Shown: positions 1 to 5,819 of the stretch, piece by piece | How positions within the stretch are numbered: the first letter of the stretch is position 1 | Layout: every line of letters starts with the position of its first letter | Source of the DNA: Lachnospiraceae bacterium | GTDB taxonomy: Bacteria > Bacillota_A > Clostridia > Lachnospirales > Lachnospiraceae | DNA length: 5,819 nucleotides | Assembly (NCBI GenBank): GCA_017437705.1 | Contig: JAFRYJ010000284.1 | Span: 1 to 5,819 of the forward strand | Direction: 5' to 3' | Program-made: the position numbers and the translations under genes | The notes under the pieces: generated by a model | The model's input: the letters and a program-made list of their open reading frames with translations, nothing else | Told to the model about the DNA's origin: nothing | The model's database searches: none

Positions 1-756
1 ATTATCTGCTGCGGCGCAAAGCCTCTTTACTTCCTGGATTACATTGCCTGCGGAAAGAATGTTCCCGAAAGGATCGCCGAGATAGTTAAGGGCGTGGCCG
101 ACGGCTGTGTTCAGGCGGGAGCAGCGCTTATAGGCGGCGAGACTGCGGAGATGCCCGGTTTCTATCCCGAAGACGAATACGACCTTGCAGGATACTGCAC
201 CGGCGTAGTGGACAGGGACAGTATCATAGACAATAAAAGGATGGATGAGGGCGACGTGATCATTGCCCTGCCTTCCAGCGGAGTCCATTCCAACGGATTC
301 TCCCTGGTGAGGAAGATCTTTGATGTGGAGAACAGCGATATAAAGGTACCTGTAGAGGCTCTCGGAGGAAGATCGATTGGAGAGACGCTTCTTACTCCGA
401 CGAAGATCTATGTGAAGCCTGTGCTGGCACTGCTTGACAGCGTAGATGTACGGGGCATATCCCACATCACCGGAGGCGGCTTCTACGAGAACATACCCAG
501 GAGCATACCTGAAGGACTGGGAGCATGTATTGATAAAAGCGCTGTACGGGTGCTGCCGATATTCGATCTTATAGCAAAGACCGGCGGCATCGATGAAAGG
601 GACATGTTCAATACGTTCAACATGGGCGTCGGCATGAGCATCACGGTAAAGAGGGATGATGCCGAAAGAGCCCTTGAGATACTTAAAAACGATAACGAGG
701 ACGCTTACGTTATCGGCGAGATCGTAAAGTCGGATGAAAAGATAATTCTTAAGTGA
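1..756 (+). CDS. purM: Phosphoribosylformylglycinamidine cyclo-ligase (AIR synthetase), 5'-truncated by window edge
   Basis: This enzyme uses ATP to close formylglycinamidine ribonucleotide (FGAM) to aminoimidazole ribonucleotide (AIR), the fifth step of cytosolic purine synthesis. The frame is open from base 1, so 251 C-terminal residues are visible; family members are about 340-350 residues, so roughly the first 90 are missing, including the glycine-rich N-terminal ATP-binding part. Visible motifs, numbered in the fragment, are GGETAEMPG (45-53), SSGVHSNGFSLVR (92-104), TPTKIYVKP (132-140), HITGGGFYENIPR (155-167) and FNTFNMGVG (203-211), all typical of PurM in the right order. The GTG at 94 is an internal valine codon and not a start. 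The gene ends in TGA, 10 bases before purN, whose ribosome binding site overlaps this stop. No frameshift or lesion is seen. The identification is secure. Confidence 0.97.
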   Translation: MICCGAKPLYFLDYIACGKNVPERIAEIVKGVADGCVQAGAALIGGETAEMPGFYPEDEYDLAGYCTGVVDRDSIIDNKRMDEGDVIIALPSSGVHSNGFSLVRKIFDVENSDIKVPVEALGGRSIGETLLTPTKIYVKPVLALLDSVDVRGISHITGGGFYENIPRSIPEGLGACIDKSAVRVLPIFDLIAKTGGIDERDMFNTFNMGVGMSITVKRDDAERALEILKNDNEDAYVIGEIVKSDEKIILK

Positions 757-759
757 GGT
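753..759 (+). promoter_or_regulatory. Ribosome binding site of purN overlapping the purM stop codon
   Basis: The bases GTGAGGT contain the purM stop TGA (754-756) and a GAGG core 7 bases before the purN ATG at 767. It supports that start and suggests that purN translation is coupled to termination of purM. It is weaker than the other sites in this operon because the leading AAGG part is absent. Confidence 0.7.
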
Positions 760-766
760 AATCGAA

Positions 767-1378
767 ATGGCAGCGAGAAAAGCGAGGATAGCCGTTCTTG
801 TATCGGGCGGCGGCACAAATCTTCAGGCGATACTGGATGCTCAGGATAAGGGCATCATCACATCGGGAAAGGTAAGGCTGGTGGTCTCCAATAATCCAGG
901 AGCATATGCCCTTACCCGAGCCAAAAATGCAGGCGTCAAGAGGAAAGTGCTTACAAGGAAGGCCTGCGGGGGCCAGGAGGCATTCGAGGACGCTCTTATA
1001 AAGACCCTTGATAATGAAAAGATCGATCTTATCGTTCTTGCGGGCTTTATGACCATCCTCACAAAGAAGTTCACTGACCATTTTGAAAAAAGGATCATCA
1101 ATGTGCATCCCGCGCTGATCCCCTCATTCTGCGGCGAAGGCTTCTACGGGCTCAAGCCCCATGAAGAGGCCCTGAAAAAGGGAGTAAAGGTGACCGGTGC
1201 AACGGTACATTTCGTAAACGAGATACCGGACGGAGGTGAGATCATCCTCCAGAAGGCTGTAAAGGTGCATGACGGAGACACACCGGAAAAGCTTCAGAAG
1301 AGAGTAATGAAACAGGCCGAATGGAAAATACTTCCCGAGGCCGTGGAAATAGTAAGCAAAAGGATAGTTAAGGGGTAA
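767..1378 (+). CDS. purN: Phosphoribosylglycinamide formyltransferase, folate-dependent (GAR transformylase)
   Basis: PurN transfers the formyl group of 10-formyltetrahydrofolate to glycinamide ribonucleotide (GAR), the third step of purine synthesis, in the cytosol. The 203-residue product is near the usual length (E. coli about 212). An N-terminal Rossmann-like half carries the phosphate-binding loop SGGGTNLQAI (13-22). The catalytic region has VLAGFM (90-95) and INVHPALIP (111-119); N112 and H114 match the catalytic Asn and His of E. coli PurN (N106, H108), and D155 in IPDGGEIILQ (153-162) matches its catalytic Asp144. The loop after the catalytic HP motif reads FCGEGFYG (121-128) in place of the shorter GLHTH-type loop of E. 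coli; I recall the same form in clostridial homologues. The ATG at 767 is supported by GAGG 7 bases upstream. It lies 10 bases after purM and 11 before the next gene, so co-transcription is very likely. Confidence 0.97.
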   Translation: MAARKARIAVLVSGGGTNLQAILDAQDKGIITSGKVRLVVSNNPGAYALTRAKNAGVKRKVLTRKACGGQEAFEDALIKTLDNEKIDLIVLAGFMTILTKKFTDHFEKRIINVHPALIPSFCGEGFYGLKPHEEALKKGVKVTGATVHFVNEIPDGGEIILQKAVKVHDGDTPEKLQKRVMKQAEWKILPEAVEIVSKRIVKG

Positions 1379-1383
1379 GGAGG
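1376..1383 (+). promoter_or_regulatory. Perfect Shine-Dalgarno site containing the purN stop codon
   Basis: TAAGGAGG is an exact complement of the conserved 3' end of bacterial 16S rRNA (CCUCCUUA). Its first three bases are the purN stop codon, and its GGAGG core ends 6 bases before the ATG at 1390. It fixes the start of the IMP cyclohydrolase gene and would let a terminating ribosome reinitiate at once. Confidence 0.85.
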
Positions 1384-1389
1384 ACTGCA

Positions 1390-2109
1390 ATGGACATCTA
1401 CAAAGTATGGAAAACAGGTGAACTGATAACGGGAAACCCTTATGTGGGCAGGGGCATCATCCTCGGAAAGACACCCGACGGCGAAAAGGCCGTGGCTGCC
1501 TACTTCATTATGGGCAGGAGCGTTAACTCAAGGAACAGGATCTTTGCCATGAAGGACGGCGTGCTTTATACAGAGCCCTTCGACGAGTCGAAGGTACAGG
1601 ACAAGAGCCTTATAATCTACGCGGCCCTCAGGGAATATGAGAACAAACTGATCGTTACGAACGGAAATCAGACTGATACGATCTATGAAGGGCTTGAAAA
1701 TGGAGAGACATTCTCAGAAGCGCTTGAAAAAAGGGAATTCGAGCCGGACGCTCCGAACCTGACGCCCAGGATCAGCGGCATGATCACCTTCGGCGAAGGC
1801 GATTTCAAATATGAGCTGAGCATCCTTAAGAGCATCGATGCCGAGGGCACGGACTGCGCAAGATTTACATTCTCCTATCCTTCAAAGGCCGGCCTGGGAC
1901 ATTTCATCCATACATACGTGACCGACGGAAACCCCATACCCACCTTCCAGGGAGAACCTGAAAGGATAGAAATATACGACTGCATCGACAAATTCACCGA
2001 AGAACTGTGGGAGGCCCTTGACCCGGACAACAAGATCTCGCTTTTCGTAAGATATACGGATCTTAAGACCGGTGATGCCGAAGACAGGATCATCAACAAG
2101 AATATTTAA
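1390..2109 (+). CDS. purO: IMP cyclohydrolase, archaeal PurO-type family (COG3363-like)
   Basis: The likely role is the last step of purine synthesis, dehydration of FAICAR with ring closure to IMP. The 239-residue product does not resemble the MGS-like cyclohydrolase domain of PurH; it matches what I recall of Methanothermobacter PurO. Shared features in order are YVGRGIILG (18-26, archaeal YxGRxxxxG), MGRSVNSRNR (41-50, a GRS...R motif), LIIYAALR (74-81), VTNGNQTDTI (89-98, archaeal SNGSHTDTI) and TPRISGMI (125-132). Archaeal PurO has about 200 residues and an Ntn-hydrolase-like fold without a self-cleaved nucleophile. This protein has about 17 extra N-terminal residues and a longer C-terminal part (about 160-239) that I align poorly to the archaeal form. 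There is no signal peptide or membrane segment. It sits directly before a stand-alone AICAR formyltransferase and in the slot of purH, which strongly supports the function. Activity is inferred, not shown; the symbol follows the archaeal enzyme. Confidence 0.9.
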   Translation: MDIYKVWKTGELITGNPYVGRGIILGKTPDGEKAVAAYFIMGRSVNSRNRIFAMKDGVLYTEPFDESKVQDKSLIIYAALREYENKLIVTNGNQTDTIYEGLENGETFSEALEKREFEPDAPNLTPRISGMITFGEGDFKYELSILKSIDAEGTDCARFTFSYPSKAGLGHFIHTYVTDGNPIPTFQGEPERIEIYDCIDKFTEELWEALDPDNKISLFVRYTDLKTGDAEDRIINKNI

Positions 2110-2114
2110 GGAGG
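2107..2114 (+). promoter_or_regulatory. Perfect Shine-Dalgarno site containing the purO stop codon
   Basis: The same octamer TAAGGAGG found at the purN-purO junction occurs here, again with its TAA serving as the stop codon of the gene before. The GGAGG core ends 8 bases before the ATG at 2123. It supports that start and tight coupling of the cyclohydrolase and formyltransferase genes, whose products act in succession. Confidence 0.85.
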
Positions 2115-2122
2115 ATAAGTAA

Positions 2123-3307
2123 ATGTTGGATTTTGAACTGAAATACGGGTGCAACCCCAATCAGAAGCCTGCAAAGATCTACATGCATGACGGCTCGGAG
2201 CTTCCCATAACCATTTTGAACGGCCGTCCCGGTTACATCAATTTCCTGGACGCTCTGAATTCGTGGCAGCTGGTAAAGGAACTGAAAGAAGCAACGGGAA
2301 TGCCCTGCGCCACATCCTTCAAGCATGTAAGCCCCACCTCGGCAGCAGTAGGAACTCCTCTTTCGGATAAGCTTAAAAAAGCTGTATTCGCAGACGATAT
2401 AGAAGGTCTTGACGATTCACCCCTGGCCATGGCTTACGCAAGAGCCAGAGGCACCGACAGGATGTCATCCTTCGGCGACTGGGTGGCTCTTTCGGAGATC
2501 TGCGACGTTACAACGGCAAAGATGATAAAGAGAGAGGTGTCCGACGGCGTCATCGCTCCCGGCTATGAGCCCGAAGCGCTGGAGATCCTCAGAGGAAAGA
2601 AAAAAGGCAATTACAACGTTGTTCAGATAGACGAGAGCTATGTGCCTGATCCCATTGAGAGAAAGCAGGTATACGGCATCACCTTCCAGCAGGGAAGAAA
2701 TGAATTCAAGATAAACAGGGAGCTTCTTTCCAACATCGTTACGGAGAATAAGGATCTTACGGACGAGGCGGCAAGAGACCTTATCATCTCCCTGATAACA
2801 CTTAAATATACACAGTCAAATTCCGTATGCTTCGCCTATGACGGACAGGCCATCGGCGTCGGCGCCGGACAGCAGTCAAGGATCCACTGTACAAGGCTTG
2901 CCGGATCCAAGGCCGATACCTGGTTCCTGCGCCAGTCGGACAAGGTGCTTTCACTTCCTTTCCTGGATTCACTGGGAAGAGCTGAAAGGGACAACGTTAT
3001 AGACGGATACATCAACAAAAACGAAGAGGATGTCTGCGCAGACGGTAACTGGCAGAGATTCTTCACGGAGCAGCCCGAGCCCTTCACCTATGAAGAGCAG
3101 AGAGCATATCTCGATACGATCGACGGCGTGTCACTGGGTTCCGACGCATTCTTCCCCTTCTTCGACAATATCGAGAGGGCGAAGAGATCGGGCGTTAAAT
3201 ATATCGCCGAGCCCGGCGGATCCGTCAGGGATGATGCGGTCATCGACTGCTGCAACAGATACGGCATGGTAATGTCATTCACCGGTATGAGACTTTTCCA
3301 TCATTGA
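2123..3307 (+). CDS. Stand-alone AICAR formyltransferase (C-terminal PurH/ATIC domain only)
   Basis: The enzyme transfers a formyl group from 10-formyltetrahydrofolate to AICAR, giving FAICAR for the cyclohydrolase encoded just upstream. The 394-residue product corresponds to the C-terminal domain of bifunctional PurH/ATIC; the N-terminal cyclohydrolase domain is absent, and the start at 2123 has its own strong ribosome binding site, so this is not a truncated gene. Motifs in order: YGCNPNQ (8-14), SFKHVSPTSAAVG (65-77) with the catalytic Lys67-His68 pair, YARARGTDRMSSFGD (105-119), REVSDGVIAPGYE (137-149), KYTQSNSVCFA (228-238), GAGQQSRIHCTRLAG (247-261), SDAFFPF (340-346) and terminal RLFHH (390-394). 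From memory, K67, H68, D141, N233, R253, F343 and R390 correspond to human ATIC K266, H267, D339, N431, R451, F541 and R588, so the active site looks intact. The motifs match animal ATIC more closely than E. coli PurH, which has KHxNPCG in place of KHVSPxxAAVG. It is often annotated purH, but only half of that function is present. Confidence 0.95.
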   Translation: MLDFELKYGCNPNQKPAKIYMHDGSELPITILNGRPGYINFLDALNSWQLVKELKEATGMPCATSFKHVSPTSAAVGTPLSDKLKKAVFADDIEGLDDSPLAMAYARARGTDRMSSFGDWVALSEICDVTTAKMIKREVSDGVIAPGYEPEALEILRGKKKGNYNVVQIDESYVPDPIERKQVYGITFQQGRNEFKINRELLSNIVTENKDLTDEAARDLIISLITLKYTQSNSVCFAYDGQAIGVGAGQQSRIHCTRLAGSKADTWFLRQSDKVLSLPFLDSLGRAERDNVIDGYINKNEEDVCADGNWQRFFTEQPEPFTYEEQRAYLDTIDGVSLGSDAFFPFFDNIERAKRSGVKYIAEPGGSVRDDAVIDCCNRYGMVMSFTGMRLFHH

Positions 3308-3310
3308 TGG

Positions 3311-3320
3311 AAGGAAGGAG
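3311..3320 (+). promoter_or_regulatory. Ribosome binding site that decides the purD start
   Basis: AAGGAAGGAG ends 7 bases before the ATG at 3328. It lies downstream of the in-frame TTG (3304) and ATG (3307) codons, so it cannot serve them, and no Shine-Dalgarno sequence precedes them. The start at 3328 gives the family's expected MKILVVGGGGREHA beginning. Confidence 0.85.
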
Positions 3321-3327
3321 CATCACT

Positions 3328-4596
3328 ATGAAGATTTTAGTAGTAGGCGGCGGCGGACGCGAGCATGCCATCATTAAAAAGATCAAGGAAAACCCGGCTG
3401 TCGAAGAGATCTACGCACTTCCCGGCAACGGCGGTATCGCACTTGATGCCGAGTGTGTTGACATCGGCGCGAAGGATATAGATGCCATCGCAAAATTTGC
3501 TGAAGAAAAGGGAATAGACTACGCAATCGTTGCTCCTGACGATCCTCTTGTACTGGGCTGCGTCGATGCACTTCAGGAGAAAGGGATCCCCTGCTTCGGT
3601 CCCGAAGCAAAAGCGGCCATCATCGAGGGCAGCAAGGTGTTCTCCAAGAACCTTATGAAGAAATACGGGATACCCACAGCGGCTTACGAAGTATTTTCAG
3701 ATATGGACAAGGCTCTGGAGTATCTGGAGACTGCGCCGATACCCACCGTTGTCAAGGCAGACGGCCTGGCACTGGGCAAGGGAGTTATAATCGCCCAAAC
3801 CAGGGAAGAGGCAAAGGATGCAGTAATAGCCATGATGCGTGACAAGAAGTTCGGTAAGAGCGGCGACAACGTTGTTATCGAGGAATTCCTGGAAGGACCC
3901 GAGGTAACGGTACTTACGTTTACGGACGGCAAGGCGCTGAAGCCCATGATCTCCTCCATGGATCACAAGAGAATAGGAGACAACGATACGGGACTCAACA
4001 CCGGCGGCATGGGCACCGTAGCCCCCAATCCCTATTACACCGACGAGATAGCTGCGGAATGTATGGAGAAGATCTTCATACCCACCATAAACGCAATGAA
4101 TGCCGAAGGAAGGACCTTCAAAGGATGCCTGTACTTCGGCCTGATGATCACGAAGGACGGCCCCAAGGTCATCGAGTACAACTGCCGTTTCGGCGATCCC
4201 GAGACCCAGGTGGTGCTGCCTCTTCTTGAATCAGACCTGCTTACAGTTATGCAGAGCGTTACCAACGGAACGCTTGAGGATACCGAAGTCAGGAATTACG
4301 GCGGCTACGCCTGCTGCGTTGTATCTGCATCGGAGGGTTATCCGGCATCATACGAAAAAGGCTTCGAGATCACCATTCCCGATGATGTTTTCAAACATAC
4401 ATATGTGGCCGGCGCAAAGACGGAGAACGGAAAGATGGTCACCAGCGGAGGCCGCGTGCTGGGAGTAACGGCAATAGGCGAAACGCTTCAGGAAGCTATC
4501 GATAAGGCTTATGATATGGTCGAGAAGGTGGATTTCAAGGGTATTTATTTCAGACACGATATCGGCCAGAGAGCATTAAAGGCAGGGAGGAAGTAA
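3328..4596 (+). CDS. purD: Phosphoribosylamine-glycine ligase (GAR synthetase)
   Basis: PurD joins phosphoribosylamine and glycine using ATP to make GAR, the second step of the pathway and the substrate for PurN. The 422-residue product is close to the usual 420-430. It has an N-terminal domain opening with KILVVGGGGREHA (2-14), followed by an ATP-grasp core: EGSKVFSKNLM (100-110), PTVVKADGLALGKGV (139-153), VVIEEFLEGPEVTVL (182-196), MDHKRIGDNDTGLNTGGMG (211-229) and the metal/ATP-binding EYNCRFGDPETQVVLPLL (283-300). The C-terminal domain includes SASEGYPASYEKG (333-345) and ends near FRHDIGQRAL. Two usual motifs vary: GPExPL is APDDPL (69-74), and TGPNTGGMG is TGLNTGGMG; I recall the first in other Clostridia. 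Frames at 3304 and 3307 would add 8 or 7 residues, but the binding site and conserved N-terminus favour 3328. It follows the formyltransferase by 20 bases and overlaps purL by one base. Confidence 0.97.
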   Translation: MKILVVGGGGREHAIIKKIKENPAVEEIYALPGNGGIALDAECVDIGAKDIDAIAKFAEEKGIDYAIVAPDDPLVLGCVDALQEKGIPCFGPEAKAAIIEGSKVFSKNLMKKYGIPTAAYEVFSDMDKALEYLETAPIPTVVKADGLALGKGVIIAQTREEAKDAVIAMMRDKKFGKSGDNVVIEEFLEGPEVTVLTFTDGKALKPMISSMDHKRIGDNDTGLNTGGMGTVAPNPYYTDEIAAECMEKIFIPTINAMNAEGRTFKGCLYFGLMITKDGPKVIEYNCRFGDPETQVVLPLLESDLLTVMQSVTNGTLEDTEVRNYGGYACCVVSASEGYPASYEKGFEITIPDDVFKHTYVAGAKTENGKMVTSGGRVLGVTAIGETLQEAIDKAYDMVEKVDFKGIYFRHDIGQRALKAGRK

Positions 4597-4598
4597 TG
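4585..4598 (+). promoter_or_regulatory. purD-purL translational junction: GGGAGG and overlapping stop/start TAATG
   Basis: GGGAGG (4585-4590) lies inside the last purD codons, 5 bases before the purL ATG at 4596. The purD stop TAA (4594-4596) shares its last A with the purL start. Such one-base overlaps are typical of coupled translation. Confidence 0.85.
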
Positions 4599-5819
4599 GT
4601 ATTCAGAGTTTATGTGGAAAAGAAAAAAGAGCTGGCCCAGGAAGCGGCTTCTCTTTATTCGGATCTTACAAATCTTCTGGGGATCGAAGGGCTTAAGGAT
4701 CTGAGGCTTTTGAACAGGTATGATGCAGAAGACATCGATCCGGCGCTCTTTGATTATGCGGTGAAAACGGTGTTTTCAGAGCCTCAGCTGGACATTACAT
4801 GTGAAGAACCGGAAACCGAAGGCGGATATGTGTTCGCGGTAGAGTTCCTTCCGGGACAGTTCGACCAGAGGGCCGATTCCGCGGCTCAGTGCATACAGCT
4901 GATCTCCCAGGGCGAAAGGCCTCTTATAAGATCTGCAAAGGTATATGTGCTCTACGGCGATCTTACGGAAGAAGACATAGACGCGGTAAAGAAATATGTC
5001 ATCAACCCGGTGGAGGCCAGGGAGGCATCGCTTGAGAAGCCGGAAACTCTTAAGATGGTCTATGATGCTCCCGGCAAGGTTAAGACCCTCACAGGCTTCA
5101 CAAAGCTTGACAGAGAAGGTGCAGAGGCCTTTATCTCCGAGTACGGACTGGCAATGGATGCCGACGACCTTGAATATTGCAGGCAGTATTTTGAGAAGGA
5201 GCAGAGGGATCCGACCATCACCGAGATAAAGATGATCGATACCTACTGGTCCGATCACTGCAGGCATACCACGTTCCTTACGATCATAGATGATGTGCAA
5301 TTCGAGGACGAGCTCCTTCAGAAAACATTTGAAGATTACCTTAAGACCCGTGAGGAGGTGGGCGACAAGAAGCCCGTCTGCCTGATGGATCTGGCGACCG
5401 TTGCGGTGAAGTATCTCAGGAAGGAAGGCTTTCTTACGAAGCTGGACGAGTCCGAAGAGATAAACGCCTGCACGGTAAAGATAGATGTGGATGTTGACGG
5501 GGTAAAGGAGCCCTGGCTGCTCCTTTTCAAGAATGAGACACACAACCATCCCACCGAGATAGAGCCTTTCGGCGGCGCTGCCACATGTATAGGCGGAGCC
5601 ATAAGGGATCCTCTTTCCGGCAGGGCTTACGTATATTCGGCCATGAGGCTGACCGGCGCCGCAGACCCCACGGTACCCGTAAGCGAGACGATACCCGGAA
5701 AGCTTCCCCAGAGAAAGCTTGTAACCACGGCGGCCAACGGATACTCATCCTACGGCAATCAGATAGGCCTTACGACGGGTATGGTGGACGAGGTATATCA
5801 TCCCGGCTATGCGGCAAAG
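4596..5819 (+). CDS. purL: Phosphoribosylformylglycinamidine synthase, long single-chain form, 3' end outside window
   Basis: PurL converts FGAR to FGAM with ATP and glutamine, between the PurN and PurM steps. The frame stays open to the end of the window, giving 408 N-terminal residues of a protein that in this clostridial class is about 1,250 long. Residues 1-150 look like the PurS-like N-terminal domain, including FAVEFLPGQFDQRADSAAQ (80-98). A linker region follows, ending with DTYWSDHCRHTTF (215-227), equivalent to the SEHCRH motif of other PurLs. The first AIR-synthase-like catalytic half begins with FKNETHNHPTEIEPFGGAAT (311-330) and IGGAIRDPLSGRA (332-344), the ATP and FGAR-binding core with its conserved ETHNHPT histidines. 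The second AIR-synthase-like half and the C-terminal glutaminase domain would lie downstream and are not seen. The fused N-terminal segment points to the single-chain form and not the split PurS/PurL/PurQ system of Bacillus. The start overlaps the purD stop by one base. Confidence 0.96.
   Translation, partial: MVFRVYVEKKKELAQEAASLYSDLTNLLGIEGLKDLRLLNRYDAEDIDPALFDYAVKTVFSEPQLDITCEEPETEGGYVFAVEFLPGQFDQRADSAAQCIQLISQGERPLIRSAKVYVLYGDLTEEDIDAVKKYVINPVEAREASLEKPETLKMVYDAPGKVKTLTGFTKLDREGAEAFISEYGLAMDADDLEYCRQYFEKEQRDPTITEIKMIDTYWSDHCRHTTFLTIIDDVQFEDELLQKTFEDYLKTREEVGDKKPVCLMDLATVAVKYLRKEGFLTKLDESEEINACTVKIDVDVDGVKEPWLLLFKNETHNHPTEIEPFGGAATCIGGAIRDPLSGRAYVYSAMRLTGAADPTVPVSETIPGKLPQRKLVTTAANGYSSYGNQIGLTTGMVDEVYHPGYAAK

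Noticed and set aside
94..756. A separate short gene starting at GTG 94
   Set aside because: The PurM frame is open and conserved back to base 1 (IICCGAKPLYFLDY), so GTG 94 is an internal valine codon of a gene cut by the window edge.
749..1390. Minus-strand open frames opposite purN
   Set aside because: They overlap conserved purN motifs, resemble no known protein and are shadows of the real gene.
2123..3307. The formyltransferase gene as a purH broken by a frameshift or deletion of its 5' half
   Set aside because: The upstream 720 bases encode an intact, unrelated protein, and this gene has its own perfect Shine-Dalgarno site and a natural domain start at MLDFELKYG.
3304..3327. Upstream purD starts at TTG 3304 or ATG 3307, the latter overlapping the preceding TGA
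   Set aside because: No ribosome binding site precedes them, the strong AAGGAAGGAG lies after them, and the added residues MEGRSIT are not part of the conserved PurD N-terminus.
3308..3327. The longest intergenic gap as a possible promoter, terminator or attenuator
   Set aside because: At 20 bases it holds only the purD ribosome binding site; there is no inverted repeat or T-run.
4776..5549. A long open frame of 257 codons on the minus strand opposite purL
   Set aside because: It lies wholly inside a well-conserved purL reading frame, has no family-like motif that I recognise, and its hydrophobic leucine-rich product is what an antisense reading of this codon usage gives.

Overview
The window is a dense stretch of a de novo purine biosynthesis operon. 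All six genes lie on the + strand: the 3' part of purM, then purN, a purO-type IMP cyclohydrolase gene, a stand-alone AICAR transformylase gene (the C-terminal half of a usual purH), purD, and the 5' third of a long-form purL. Gaps between genes are 20 bases or fewer, and purD and purL overlap by one base. I see no promoter, terminator, RNA gene, mobile element, CRISPR array or long repeat.

The sequence suggests a bacterium of the Bacillota, most likely class Clostridia and Lachnospiraceae-like. The reasons are strong Shine-Dalgarno sites of the AAGGAGG type, arginine encoded mainly by AGG/AGA, roughly balanced base composition by eye, clostridial-looking motifs in PurM (IICCGAKPLYFLDY), PurN (FCGEGFYG) and PurD (VAPDDPLVLG), and the long PurL that begins with a PurS-like segment. 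This placement rests on remembered family features, not a search.

Layout: 1-756 purM fragment; 767-1378 purN; 1390-2109 purO-like IMP cyclohydrolase; 2123-3307 AICAR formyltransferase; 3328-4596 purD; 4596-5819 purL, running off the window. Together they cover GAR synthesis (PurD), GAR formylation (PurN), FGAM synthesis (PurL), AIR synthesis (PurM) and the last two steps, AICAR formylation and ring closure to IMP. PurF, PurE/PurK, PurC and PurB are not in the window; purF and others may lie upstream.

The most notable point is that the usual bifunctional purH is absent at its expected place between purN and purD. Two separate genes stand there instead: an archaeal-type PurO cyclohydrolase, unrelated to the MGS-like cyclohydrolase domain of PurH, and a formyltransferase whose motifs resemble animal ATIC more than E. 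coli PurH. This is a non-orthologous replacement of half of a bifunctional enzyme within an otherwise ordinary operon. I found no sign of a wholly new system; the rest is conventional.
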